Program-made: the position numbers and the translations under genes | Notes under the pieces: generated by a model | Told to the model about the DNA's origin: nothing | Seen by the model: only the letters and a program-made list of their open reading frames with translations | Databases searched by the model: none | Shown here: in pieces, positions 1 through 11,800 of the stretch | Layout: the number at the start of each line of letters is the position of its first letter | Position numbering within the stretch: position 1 is the stretch's first letter | Assembly: GCA_002118135.1 (NCBI GenBank) | Contig: BDIU01000399.1 | Span: 204-64,203 of the forward strand | Direction: 5' to 3' | Source of the DNA: Trebouxia sp. TZW2008 | Lineage: Eukaryota; Chlorophyta; Trebouxiophyceae; Trebouxiales; Trebouxiaceae | Length of the DNA: 64,000 bases

Positions 1-629
1 CCCCTGAAACAAAAAAAAAAAAAAAAAAAGGCTGGTCAGGTCATGACACAGATATGTCCACGGAGCAAAGCAGGTGACAAGTGCATGAGATCGCATGCAA
101 CTCCTGTCAGCGGTCAGTCTTTAACTAATGCGCGGTCCTAGCTTGGCAAGAAGCCAACCCAGACACCGAACGGACCTGTCTTGTGCACGAACAACGGCCT
201 AGTCAACGAGCCCCAGCACATACATGTTTTTCCTGGCGCTGTGCTGATTGCCTGTGCCGCAGTAGCACCTTGCATGTGAAGATGTGCAAATCGCACTTTT
301 TATCGAGTGTTAATGATCGACACCCGTATACAACACTTGCCGAGTAGAGTGCAGATGGACTGGGGCTCGTAATGTCAAAGCTGGTACGCTTCTGCCAGCA
401 AGCACATTGCTGCACACGACAGCTGTCAGCTGCAAACGAGCAACGTGTTCTTTGGGTGGGGGGGGCCATGGGGCGGGGGATAGAAGAACTGTTCATGACG
501 CATGTATCAGCCAAACACACATGCAACGACATAACCACAAGGGCAGTCTTCGGTCCATCTGAAGACAAGCAGCAGGCAGACTAAGGAACTTGCAAAACTG
601 GGCAATGTTTTGCAGCTTCAAGTACAACC
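1..629. other. 3' flank of PEP carboxylase gene, no gene recognised
   Basis: This stretch lies downstream of the PEP carboxylase stop codon. It should contain that gene's 3' UTR and perhaps the end of a neighbour outside the window. The open frames here are short, overlap each other on both strands and resemble nothing I recognise. A run of 19 A residues sits at 11-29. Confidence 0.4.
11..29. repeat. poly(A) tract
   Basis: Nineteen consecutive A residues are seen. It may be a simple mononucleotide tract or the tail of an inserted retro-copy; no target-site duplication or recognisable element is visible on its left because the window begins there. Confidence 0.6.
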
Positions 630-3600
630 TCAGCCTGTGTTCTGCATGGCTGCTGATATGCCCTTCATTGTGATAATCATGGTGTCCTCCACAGCAGACT
701 TGTATGGGTGCTTGTGAGCGTTGGGGTCGCGTGCTAACAATGCTTTCATTTCTGAGTCTGTGGGTGCATAGTTCTCATACTTGGGATCAATCCGCTCTCC
801 CGCCTCAATGGCTCTGATGGCCTTGAGGCAGTACACCTGCAGCATTACCACGTCTAGTGATTGCAAAGCGTTGCCTTGTACACTCACAACAAGGCAATTT
901 GACTTGTCAAGGATCATTGCGCAGTTGGACATGCTTTGTGACGATGATGCGCCCATGCTGCGCCCAAAGGCACCGAGGCCAGTAATGCTGGCACGTTTTG
1001 AAGGGTCCTTGAGTAATGCTGAGCAACACACCAGACCATGCAGATGACAGCAGAAAAAAGCAAAGTCAACCTTATGCACACAAATGTAATTCCTGACGCG
1101 ACAACAACAAGCCCAAAAAGTACTCTGCATTGCTTAAACTCGCTCTTTGTACTGTGCTAAATTGCATTGTATGCAGCATTGCTTCAGCAGCTATCACATC
1201 GCAAAATTGTACGGGCAGAAGACAGTGAGTTTTATGATACGGGTAGTACCCTGTTTGCACAATGCAGGTGCTGGCATTCATTCCTGATGACTGACCTGTA
1301 GGATGTTCAGAGGAGTAACGTAAGGTGCTCGCAGTTGCAGCTTCTGCTGTAGAAAGCGGGTGCCAGTGGACTGCAGCAAGCCTTTGTGCCCGAGGACTTG
1401 CAACAGCACATCTTTGGTTTGCTGGAAGCGCCTACACATGTGAAAGCAGCAATTATGTTGGGCAGAGGTCAAAATGCACCGTGCACACATGATCATACAG
1501 TACATTGCCAAATAATGCACAGCTTCAGGCTGCACAGATTTAAAGTTGAGTGCTGCTTCACTTGCTGGCACGCAATTGGTTGTGTTGCACTTACGCTCGA
1601 AGGTCGTCGCCAAAAGGCCACAATGACTTGTCCACGAGGGCCACCTCATAGAACTGAGCAACCCTGGGGTCAGCCTTGGCGAAGACCATCTCCATCATGT
1701 CTAGTGTCACACTGAAGAAGGGCCATTGTTGGTACATCTCTTGCAGGGTCTCAAGCTTGCCATCTTCAATCAGGGCCTGCAGATGTACAGCTTCAGAATC
1801 AAGCAGAAGGTCGCACTGGACAGTCATAGACATTGGCAAAACCATTTGAGAGGACACTCAAGACAAACCTCAACAAGCATGCAGGTAGAAACCTAGAGAT
1901 ACAAGAAATGGGAACAAGGGATTTTACAGTCTCATGCAAAGAGGAAACATACGGAGTGCAATGCAGTCAGGCTGCAAAGGGAGGAGAGGCCCACCTTGAA
2001 GGCCTCACCCACTCCCAGCCAGACAGGCAGGTGGAAGCGGGTCTGGGTCCAGGCAAAGATCCAGGGGATGGCTCGCAGGGTGTCCAGGCTGGGGGCTGCC
2101 TTGCGCTTGGCTGGCCGGCTGCCAATGTTCATGCGTCCAAGCTCACTCACAGGCGTGCTCTGCCCAAAGAAGTCAATGAAGCGGGGGTCCTTCCTGACCA
2201 CATTGCGGTATGCATCACATGACACCTGTATGTAGCAACTGTCTTGTAATTGCTGCTGGGTCTGCAAGCGATGCACCGCACATTCAGCTGTATTTGTCAG
2301 CCAACGATCTTGCCAGGTTTGATCAAGTGGTTGGGCCTTGATGCAGAGCTGGAAATAATTGTGCAAAGTTCTGACAAAGTCTCACAGTAAAGAAGGGACT
2401 CCAGCACAATTGCAACGGTGACATATATGCACAAGGCAAGAGTTGTCATAAGTGCTGCAGCGTGAAGCATGGTGATGAGGGGGGAGAAGGGGAGGTGCTG
2501 ACCTGGGACATGGTCTCCATGAGGGTGCGCCACTGGGGTTTGGGGCTGGTGGTGGGGTTCAGGCTAGCCTCCAGCACCGCACTTGTGTACAAATCCAGCG
2601 TGCGGAAGCACAGCTCCTTCTCACCAAACTGCTGCTCAATCACCTCTCCCTTCACACGACAGCAGACCAAATCTTCAGCACAGCAGCACAGCACAGCACA
2701 GCACAGCACAGCACAGCACAGCACAGCACAGCACAGCACAGCAGTTGCATAGTCCTCTTGCAAGTCAATTAAAAGTGCATACTGACTATATGTATGTGTG
2801 AATGGAATTCAGTCTGACAGAGCAGCTGCAAAAGACTTCAACAGAATTGAGCTTCATCAAGCTTTGTATCAAGAGCAATTACCAAAATGCTTAAGCTGCT
2901 CAGTCTGTTTTAGCATACACAACTCATGAGCCTGTGACTTGAGTGGCCAACTGCAATGCTGAGCAACACCGATGCACTTCTTCACAATGCTTTGACAATT
3001 GAGGGCAAGAGCTATGCCTGTATTGTGACCCTCAAGGAGCCATTGATGGTCCCAGGGGGCTGACTCAGAATGGCCAGGTGGGTGGGTCCCCCTCCTCGCC
3101 CCACTGTACCCCCACGCCCATGGAACAGTGTCAGTTTGACCTTGTACTTGTCAGCCACTGCAGCCAGCTTCTCCTGCAGTATGCATAGCCTGTTGATGAA
3201 CCTGCCAGACCCTGTGCTGATCTGATGTCTTGCACAGCCTTGGGGCTAGGACATATGCAGCGGGTTGCTTCCTTCAACATTTAGTGTAACTACAGATCAT
3301 CCGAGGAATGTGCAAGACGTTTAATGAAGGACTGTTCAATGCAGATCCTCAGCAGCATCATTTGCTTGCGTATAGTGAGGCACAATGATCTCTTGATATA
3401 GGGAAGCTTGACGTAAGGACATCCCTGTTGTAAGGACATGGGAACTGGTCGCTGCATGTTGACTGCAGTTGTGCTGTTGAGTATGCAAGGACAGCTTTCT
3501 GACATCACCAGAGATGTCATATCCAAGAGGCACTACAGCAAAAAGCAGCACCTGGACTTCATACAGCCCCCAGGCAGCTGCAAGGCGGCCAGCATCCTTG

Positions 3601-6600
3601 CCAGAGTCAGAGTAGCCGATCATGCACTCCTGGCGCCCGCCAATCTGGGACACGTACCACTCATTGGATAACAGGCTCTCCATGGAGGCCTCGCTGTTGT
3701 GCAGGTCATCCAGCGTCTCAAACAGCGGTGCCACCCGCAATGTGTCTGTCACTCCACACTCCCGCTGCATGACGCACATAACAGATGTCATAACCTTGCA
3801 GCAAACTTCTGACTGGTGGACTTGTACTGTGCAATTGCGTGTGAGCTCAAAAACAGGGGCAGCCAAAATGCTTATGTCAACATTTGTGTCCATGCTCAGC
3901 AGCGCATTGTGCGATTTGCAGTGTACCCATTCACACAGCTGCAGATGCACCGCCGCTGACTTGCCCTGCCAGGAAGATCAACAGCATGAATGCACAGCAA
4001 AAAACAGCAGCTCATTGTGCGTAAAATGGAGAAGTGCAGCTTACTGCTGCTGCACGCCACCACATTGCCACAAACACAAAAGTGTGTAACTAACATGCTC
4101 AGAGATGTTGAGAACTTGATCATGCACAAGACTGGCAGCAACAGAGCGGCACCTGCAACAGTCTTTGATGAACCACATGTAAGCACAACAATGCATAGCC
4201 AAGGCCATGGCCTGAATACAACAGAGACAGGCGTCAGCAGCCATAGACTGAGATCCGACGATGTCTGCATGTCAAAGATGACATGCAGGCATGAGAACAG
4301 CATGTCATCAACGCAGTCAGGTTGTCCATGAAACTCATAGCACAGCCCCTGCTGAACAGGTAAGAGAGGTAGAGCAAGGGGGTGAAATGACCTGCAAGAG
4401 GACAACAGCCAGGACATCACTGGCAGAGCGGGCCATGCTGATGACGTACGCCCCCAGGGAGTCTGGTGGCAGCTGGGCAATCACGCGGAAGGTGTTGAGC
4501 ACATCAGCCTGCTCAGCGCTGGTGTGCAGGGTCGGGGGTAGCAGGGGCCGCTTGCCCGTCAGCTCCCCCAGCAGCCATTTCATGCGCTGTGCCTCGTCCC
4601 ACTCACTGCAAAGTTACATCAGCTGCTCAGCAGCATAGACTGCTTCAGCTGACAGCAGTCTGTACACAACTGCATGCGTTACACTTGCTGCTTGCCGCCA
4701 CAGCAGTTACATGGACTGCTCCCTCCTCATAGCAGCCCGTGCACATTGCAAGCTGGGCAATGCATTCCATTGAGGGGCGCTTTGGCATAGGTGCGGATAG
4801 CCTGCCCTGAAGTGGCATGCATTATGCTGGCAGAATTTGTTGGTGAGTACAGATCTCAAGTTGCAGGATCATGTGGGCAGGATGGTGTGTGAACAGGAGC
4901 TTACTGGTAGGAGCCCAGGCCCAGGTACTGAGTGACGGTGTCCAGCACGTCGCTGTGGCGCGTAGACTCTTGTCTGATGTCCAGCTTGACCATGCCCATG
5001 CCAAAGCATTGAACCTGTGCAGGACACCAGATACTCAGCATTCTGTGCATTGACAATATGCACATGGAGTTGTAAAGGGCCTGTCAGAGACCAAAATTGC
5101 ACACACTGACTGCAAAAAAAACGGGCCACGGTCTATGACCATCGCCACATCAGTGAATCTCAAGATCCATTCATGCAAAATCCCCTATAAGCCTAATCCC
5201 TTCAGATACCCTGACAACCCCGAGCAAGTTGAACATTCTGACATTTCTGGGGTGTTGGGTACTCTGCGCACTGAAACTCTATTTGAAACAAGCATGACAG
5301 ACTGTGCAGCGTGAGTGTTGCAACAAGCTCATCAAGGAGGTGGGGAGCAGTTGACCTGGCGCATGGCATCCAGCAGGCGGCCATTGGCGATGGAGTCGTC
5401 CCCGGTCTCCTGCAGGCTGTTGTACATGACCTTCAGGGGGGCCAGCAGCTCCTCCTGGATGTAGTACGCCCCTGGGTCATTCTCCAACACCTCCCTCACG
5501 TTCATGCTGCAACACCCGCACTCAGTTCAGGCATGGGAATTGGGCAGTATGGCAGAAAGCTGATGCACAGCTTGCATTGCAGATGTTGTGTGTCAAGCCC
5601 ATAGCAGCAGCAGCAGCAGCAGCAAAACGCACATGTGAAATGTATTGTGCCAGCCAGCAGACATACCTGCTGTGGACCAGACAATGGTGCAACAGCTCCC
5701 TTGTGTGGTACAGGCGGTCTCTGACATCACTGAGCACCACCCGGAAGGGCTCTGTGACAGGGATAGGGTTCCAGAAGTCAGCATAGTTCTTGCGCTTGCG
5801 CTCCTCAGCCAGCATGTGGCTGTCCTGAGTCTGCTTGGCATTCACCTGCTCTGCCAGAGCCTGCACAACCAGTCACGTATGAGCCTCACAGCTAACTTCC
5901 GTCACTTGTTACAGCCACCAGTGCAGCCAGATTGACAGCAGTAGCAGGCCATGCAATGCAACATATGCAACCATAAATGGCAGCCAGGCAAACAACTACA
6001 GACTTGCACTGGCAGGTGCAGGTGGCAAAGAAGAGCATGCAGCCTTACGCAATTATAAACAGGAGCCAAGCTTGCACAAGAAACGAAAAGTTTATGTCAC
6101 TAGTGGTCTGTCCAAAGAGGCACTCCGGGCAGTCTGTGCAAGCTTGCACAACTATACATCCTGCTAGGTATGCGGCGGAGCCGATGAAGCACGCCTGCCA
6201 TGCATGCTAATCCAAGGTTGCAATTTGCATTTGCAGCTGTATGATTGATATGCGAAGGGAAGATGGGAATGCCCACCTGTAGCTCAGCATTGCAGCGCCA
6301 AATGCTGAGGTCAAACATGAGGCTGTCCACTTGCTGGAAGTAGAGGTTGACGGCTGAGAGGCGGGCGGTGATGACCACCTCCCGGGTTGTCTCAGGGGTC
6401 ACAAAGGGGTTGCCATCCCTGTCTCCTCCCATCCAAGACCCAAACTTGAAGAGGTTGTGCTCCAGCGGCAGCATGGGCTGCCCAATGTTTTTCAGCGCTG
6501 TGTCAATGCGGCGCTGGAAGACTGGCAGAGAGTGGAAGATAGTTTCATGGAAGTAGGACAGCCCTTGCCGCATCTCATCCTGCAACACACATGTCAAATT

Positions 6601-8488
6601 GTTGTTTGGTGTCATGAGTCTCAGGCATTGCACATAGCTGAAGCTCTCACAGACGCGCCTGACCAGCATTGCATTCAAGTACATCTGTAATTGAAGCGTG
6701 AAGCAATCATCATCAATCAGCTGCTGCAGACCTGAGATCTGCAGATTGGGTACATGTACACAGCTTTCAGAGCCAGGTGAATTACAGCTGTAACAGCACA
6801 TTGACATGACAATCAACTGATGAGGGTATTTCAGTATGTCGGATTCTTTGTGCCTGCTGTGCAAAGTGTGATGCGACCAAGGCAGGTGTAGGCTACTCAC
6901 CTGTGGGCTGGGCTTGTTACGTCTGATCTCATCTGTGCGCCAGGCTGCCATGATGTGACTGCGCACAGCTTCATGAGCCTCAATCTGCTCGTAAGGGCTC
7001 ATGCGGCTGTTGTGCAGCCTGTCAATCTCATTGCGGATCTTGGCGTACTTCTTCAGCAAAGACCCTCTGAGCGCCTGACAAATCACACGGCTTGTGTTGC
7101 ATGCTCCCTCATGTGATTGCATGCAGCTCAACCAAATTGAGCAGTTGAATCAGAAACACTGCTTCTGCCTGTGGGAGATCACAGTTAGGCAGACAGCATA
7201 AGACTTCCTGCTTGCAAGCATCACCTGAGTTGGGTGAGCTGTGAAGACCAGCTCCACTTCCTGCTTGCACAGAGCTTGGTAGATGTCCTCAGGTGACACA
7301 TCATCACGCTCTGTGATCAATTTCTTGAAGGACCTGTTTGTGGACCTAGTGGACATCTCAACCTGCAAAATCATGAAGCATTTCAAGCCATGATTCTGCA
7401 GCATGACAGCTTTGGCTTCCATTGCTAAAAGCACAAGACTGCATTAAGAAGCGTCAAATTGGTTGAGTCAGACTTAGTGCAAGAATTCATTGGATTGCTT
7501 GGCAATTGGTCATAAATTTGGTGCCTGCAACAATTGCCAGCAACTGGTTGGCGTTTCCTCAGCTTACTCCTGCTGTCAAGGAGATATACGTGTACGACAT
7601 GCTGAGTGACTGAACTATGGTCAGTCACAAGTGTGAACTCTACACCATCCCGCATGACACCTCCAGAGCTAAAGTGCATGGACCACTGCCAAGAGCTCTT
7701 GCTCAGTAACATCATTTCACTTCAACACAAAGACACTGACATTGCCTCTGTACGACTGTCTAGGAGGTGGCTCTGCACCTGCACCTTGCAAGACAAGACA
7801 AGAAAACAGAGCAGACATACTACACACTCCCTGAGACATACATGACTCTCTGCAACTCAAGTGGAGTCATAGATGATTATCAGGAACAGGACGCCAGGAA
7901 AGCAAGTTACACTCAAGCTGTCACAAGGCAGGTGATGATGAACATGTCAGTGTGAAAAAGCAGCTGACCTCGCCCATCCTGGCTGCCCTCTCAGCCTGGG
8001 CATTGCTGATATCTTCAGATAGATTGTGCAGGTTCAGCATCTGGGAGAAAGCACTGGACACCTACAATGCAGCACAGGATTTTAGGGTTGCTTTAAGCCT
8101 CAATGAAGCGACCTTGCAGGGCACATGATAAACCTTACCAATATCATTTCGTCTGGATTTAGATCTGATAGACGCCTCTCCAGCATCTCAAAATCAGTTC
8201 CAGACTCCGTCATAACCCAAGCCGAGGACAGTGCAAACACTACGTCGACTTTGCTGGCCAGTTTGGGATTGTGGTGTCGGATGATGCTGAGAAAGGTATC
8301 TCTGCAGTTTGCGATTTGCATGTCAGCTTAAGCATCGAATACGATACAGTGAATTCCACGCGCGGGTGGTACGCCGCGTATGCGCAATTCAGCTACGGCA
8401 ACGGCTACCTGAGGAGCGAGTCATCCTCTTTCATCAAGTTCGAGCCAGAGCCCCCGGTCGACTTCATCGACATAAAGCTACCAGACAT
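630..8488 (-). CDS. ppc: phosphoenolpyruvate carboxylase, plant-type (QNTG) C terminus, multi-exon
   Basis: The enzyme carboxylates phosphoenolpyruvate with bicarbonate to oxaloacetate, feeding the TCA cycle and amino-acid synthesis, normally in the cytosol. The exons read in family order on the minus strand: a start exon 8488-8409, then 8301-8139 and 8061-7969, then VFTAHPTQ near 7230, [16 protein letters not shown] near 6430, [11 protein letters not shown] near 3600, [14 protein letters not shown] near 3100, and the final exon 836-630 ending QNTG. These include the catalytic His, Arg and Gly-rich loops of the family. The ATG at 8488 was chosen because its exon ([13 protein letters not shown]...) joins in phase to the next conserved exon. 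No SIDxQLR phosphorylation motif is visible at the N terminus, unlike land-plant enzymes. The QNTG end argues against the bacterial-type (RNTG) class. Introns hold an AGCAC array and one copy of a dispersed repeat. It shares a 389-bp divergent promoter with the Sec5-like gene. Family identity is certain; some exon borders are approximate. Confidence 0.93.
2687..2742. repeat. (AGCAC)n pentanucleotide microsatellite
   Basis: About eleven perfect AGCAC units lie in a PEP carboxylase intron, immediately upstream (in transcript sense) of the exon that encodes the [18 protein letters not shown] region. It may vary in length between strains. Confidence 0.9.
3405..3500 (+). repeat. copy 1 of a dispersed GTAAGGACA-type repeat
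   Basis: The segment has two GTAAGGACAT boxes 17 bp apart, then about 50 bp containing GGTCGCTGCATGTTGACTGCAGT, then a further CAAGGACA box. The same order of boxes recurs at 41279-41395 and, inverted, near 60105-60205 and 53820-53905. It lies in a PEP carboxylase intron. Confidence 0.55.
5603..5623. repeat. (AGC)7 trinucleotide repeat
   Basis: Seven AGC units lie in an intron of the PEP carboxylase gene, so they are not expected to be translated. Confidence 0.7.
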
Positions 8489-8877
8489 CTTGGGCTAACA
8501 CCGGGCGATACAACGGCGAGACTATCGATCGACCTCAACTACAGCAGATTCAACGGTCGGACGCACTTGAAAACCCCCCACTGCGCTGCGCAGGTGGTCG
8601 ATGCTATGAGCAAGCCGTTGCGCTAGTCGTTGACCTTGACCGATCAGTCATTGCAGATGTCGAAGCTGCAGCCTCTTGCCTCTCCCAAAGGGCCAGATTT
8701 GGATTCCCAAATTGCAGTCAATGATTGATCACCTGCCAGGTCAACTGCGACTTTAGGCACCAGCATGCTCTTTCCCTCTGATGAGATTGATGTTTCGCAC
8801 TTGATCACTGACAGTACTTACATAGCAATGGTAAATTGCTATAGCGAGAAAGAAGTGTTGATTTGCTAGCCTCTGCC
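8489..8877. promoter_or_regulatory. divergent promoter region, PEP carboxylase / Sec5-like
   Basis: This 389-bp gap separates the two inferred start codons, which point away from each other, so it must carry both 5' UTRs and both core promoters. No convincing TATA box or repeated motif stands out. Confidence 0.5.
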
Positions 8878-11800
8878 ATGTATAGAGAAGTCAGCGACCT
8901 GTCTTTCGGCAGTGTTTCTGACGAGGAAGAGGGATCGTCTGAAGCTGCCTTTGCAGCAGTATCAGCAAAGCCAGCCGAGAGCATCGTGTCGTGGAAAACT
9001 TACACAAACGAGCTCGAAGACTTGCAAGACGTTGAGGACTTAGAAGCTGATGAGGACCAGCCAGAGTCGGATTTGTCGATTGATTCTCCTTCCAGCAGCC
9101 ATGCTCGGATCCGCTTCAACACAACATTTGAAGCTGACAAAGATAGCAAGAGTGGCAAGAAGCGTCAGCAAGTGCAGAATGCAGACCTCCCTACCACATG
9201 GGCTGCCTGTGACAGCGCTGACTTGGGCATAGTTGCTGCACATCTTGCAGCTGCAGCTTTGCCGCCTGCTCGTACAAGCCACGAAGCAAGTCAAGATGAT
9301 GCAACAGCAATGCTGCTGCAAACTCCACTTGAGGCACAAGACATGCTGGGTTTTGGCAACCTAGACCTCAGATCCTGCACACTCAACAGGCAGACGCCTG
9401 CCTTGGGAACCACACAGCGTCTCATTATGCGAGCATCCTTCAGCATGGCATCTCAGGTCTGTTGTAGATATCAATGGACTGTGTTGCTGACATTTGCGGC
9501 AGGCACCATGTATATTTATGCATCCTTCTTGTGGCAGGTGCTTGGCAATCCTATTGCAGGCAGGAGTGCAGGCATGTTCAGGCATGGCAGCACTGTTGCA
9601 GATCAGCTGCAAGCTCTTACTTCACGCACCGGCAAGTCCTTTGCTGGAGGCCTGAGGCTCAAACTCAACAACATCGGCATCAATTTTTCAGAACTGAAAA
9701 AGCAGGTTTGCCTCAAACAAACCTTTGTCTGTTGCCTTGAGCACATAGAGATGTTAAGAAGACACTGTGATGAATTGCAGGTCCAGCCTGATGGTGCAGA
9801 CTTCAAACCAGAAACGTATCTCTCTAGACTTCATCAGGTTAGTCACATTTGACAGGAAAGGAAATTCCTTGACAAAAGTGCTACATTCTTGGCTGCAACT
9901 TCAAGCTTTAACTGCACCAGAAGATGTCTAGAATCAGTTTGTGTGACTGGTTTGCAGCACACTGCTTATGAGGGTTTGAAGGCTGGTAGAATCAGCCTAC
10001 ATCAACGCAGCAATGACCACCACAATCAAGTCAAGCAGATGGTCAGTCACGTCTGCTGCCCTTCCTGCCTTGTGCTTGCCTGGCTTTGTTGCAGGCAGCA
10101 GCTCAGCGTAAGGGCTCGGGTGCAGTGCAGATCAAGGAGCACCTCAAGGGCGTCACTTCTTCCCTTGCCCTTGTAGATGACGTACGCTTGCTGATCAGCA
10201 CAACAGAAGGCCCAGCAGCCCAGAACAAGCGCTCTGACATGACACACACGTCTGTGGATCAGGTCTGTCTCTTCACTGCTAGCATGACCTTGACATGCAG
10301 TGCCTTTGCTGTGTACATGGCAGATGCAAGCTGGCAGGCTATGCCTCAGATCATCCTGCAAGGCAATGTCACAGCAAACAGGCTCAATATGTTAAAATAG
10401 GTCATGCATACAGAAGAGGTCACAGATGTATTAGACAAAAATGGCTTTGGACATGATTATGTGGAGGCGGTTCACTGCTGCTGTGTCTACCTAGCAGGAA
10501 GCTCACCAGCAAGCATGTTAATCATGATGAGAATGGGGCAATATGACAGTTTCAGTACAGGCTCAACATGTCGGTGAAGGGTTCTGGTGCTGTACAGGCG
10601 CAAGCTGCAGCTCATGTAGCCTTTGATAGCATACTTGACAGGCAGGCGCTAGTGGACAAGGCCCGCCAGGAGAACCAGCTAGCAGTGCGCTACAAGGCAG
10701 TGCTGGGATTTGGTGCAAAGCTTGATGCATTGTGCCAGTCGCGACAATATGGGCAGGTGCTGCCAGCCTACGAACAGGCGACAGCTGTCATACAAGCTCA
10801 AGCTGCTGCAGCATTGCATGTCAACTGGAGTATTCTGCAGACGCTGATGGACCAGGTCAGCTTGTATGGCCTAGCTGCATGAGTGACCAACCAATGTGTA
10901 CCACTCTTTATGCTGCATTGTAACGTCAGAACTGCAAACTTTGCAGCAGACAATCAAAGTAGTGAAGCATTTTCATGATTCAGGATGACACTCCAATGCT
11001 TACGGGCATTGCGGGCTATCAATCTGACAGCCAGTTATTCCATGTGGTTTTGAATTATGAGACTCTCTTTGTTTGCTGCTTTATCTGATACTAGTAAGCA
11101 TGGCGAACTGTGGACAAAGTCTTGCCTGCTTGATGAAAAATTTGGAAGGATCTGGCAAGCAGACCCTGTGCTGGGGGCAGAAGAAGTAGTGTGACTGGAC
11201 TCTTTGCAGGCGCTTGCCAACACTGGTTCATGTGTACTGAATCAGCTGATGAGGGGTGAGGACTCTGCAGCACAGCTGGAGGATGGGCTGCACATGCTCG
11301 TCAAGATGCAGCTGCAGCAGCCTGACAGTGTCACCCCCAGTGCCAGTGCATGCTGTCTTGAAGCTCTCATAACAGCTCAGGTATTCCATCAAGTGCAGTC
11401 AGCGAGGGCAACGATCTCTATCAGTTTGCATACAGCCTTCACTCACCTAGATTGCAGCAGTGCGGGATGACGTGAACGCATTTGCAAATAGTGCAACTTT
11501 GCTGAACGGAAACACATACAATCTGAATTTGCGTTGGTGAATCACAGGCCAAAAGGGCTCACACAGCTCTGGCACAGAAGCTTGCAGAGTGGCGTACTCG
11601 AGACCCGTCATCAGATGGTGTCACAGCTGGAGCAGCCATCACACAGGTACCTTGTCTGCCATACCACCACGTCAATTTTGCAGTTTGTGACACGTGGATG
11701 CACAATTTGGCTTCTAGCTGATGCTGGTTTGCAATTCACATTGTATGATGCCCTGATTTTGCATCAATTTTGACAGTGTGCCTGCGACCCTTTGCTTAAA

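Noticed and set aside
2462..2801. Thr/Ala/Gln-repeat frames over the AGCAC array
   Set aside because: The array is intronic in PEP carboxylase; the conserved coding is on the minus strand beside it.
630..8488. Bacterial-type PEP carboxylase
   Set aside because: The C terminus is QNTG rather than RNTG and the N-terminal exons fit the algal/plant-type class.
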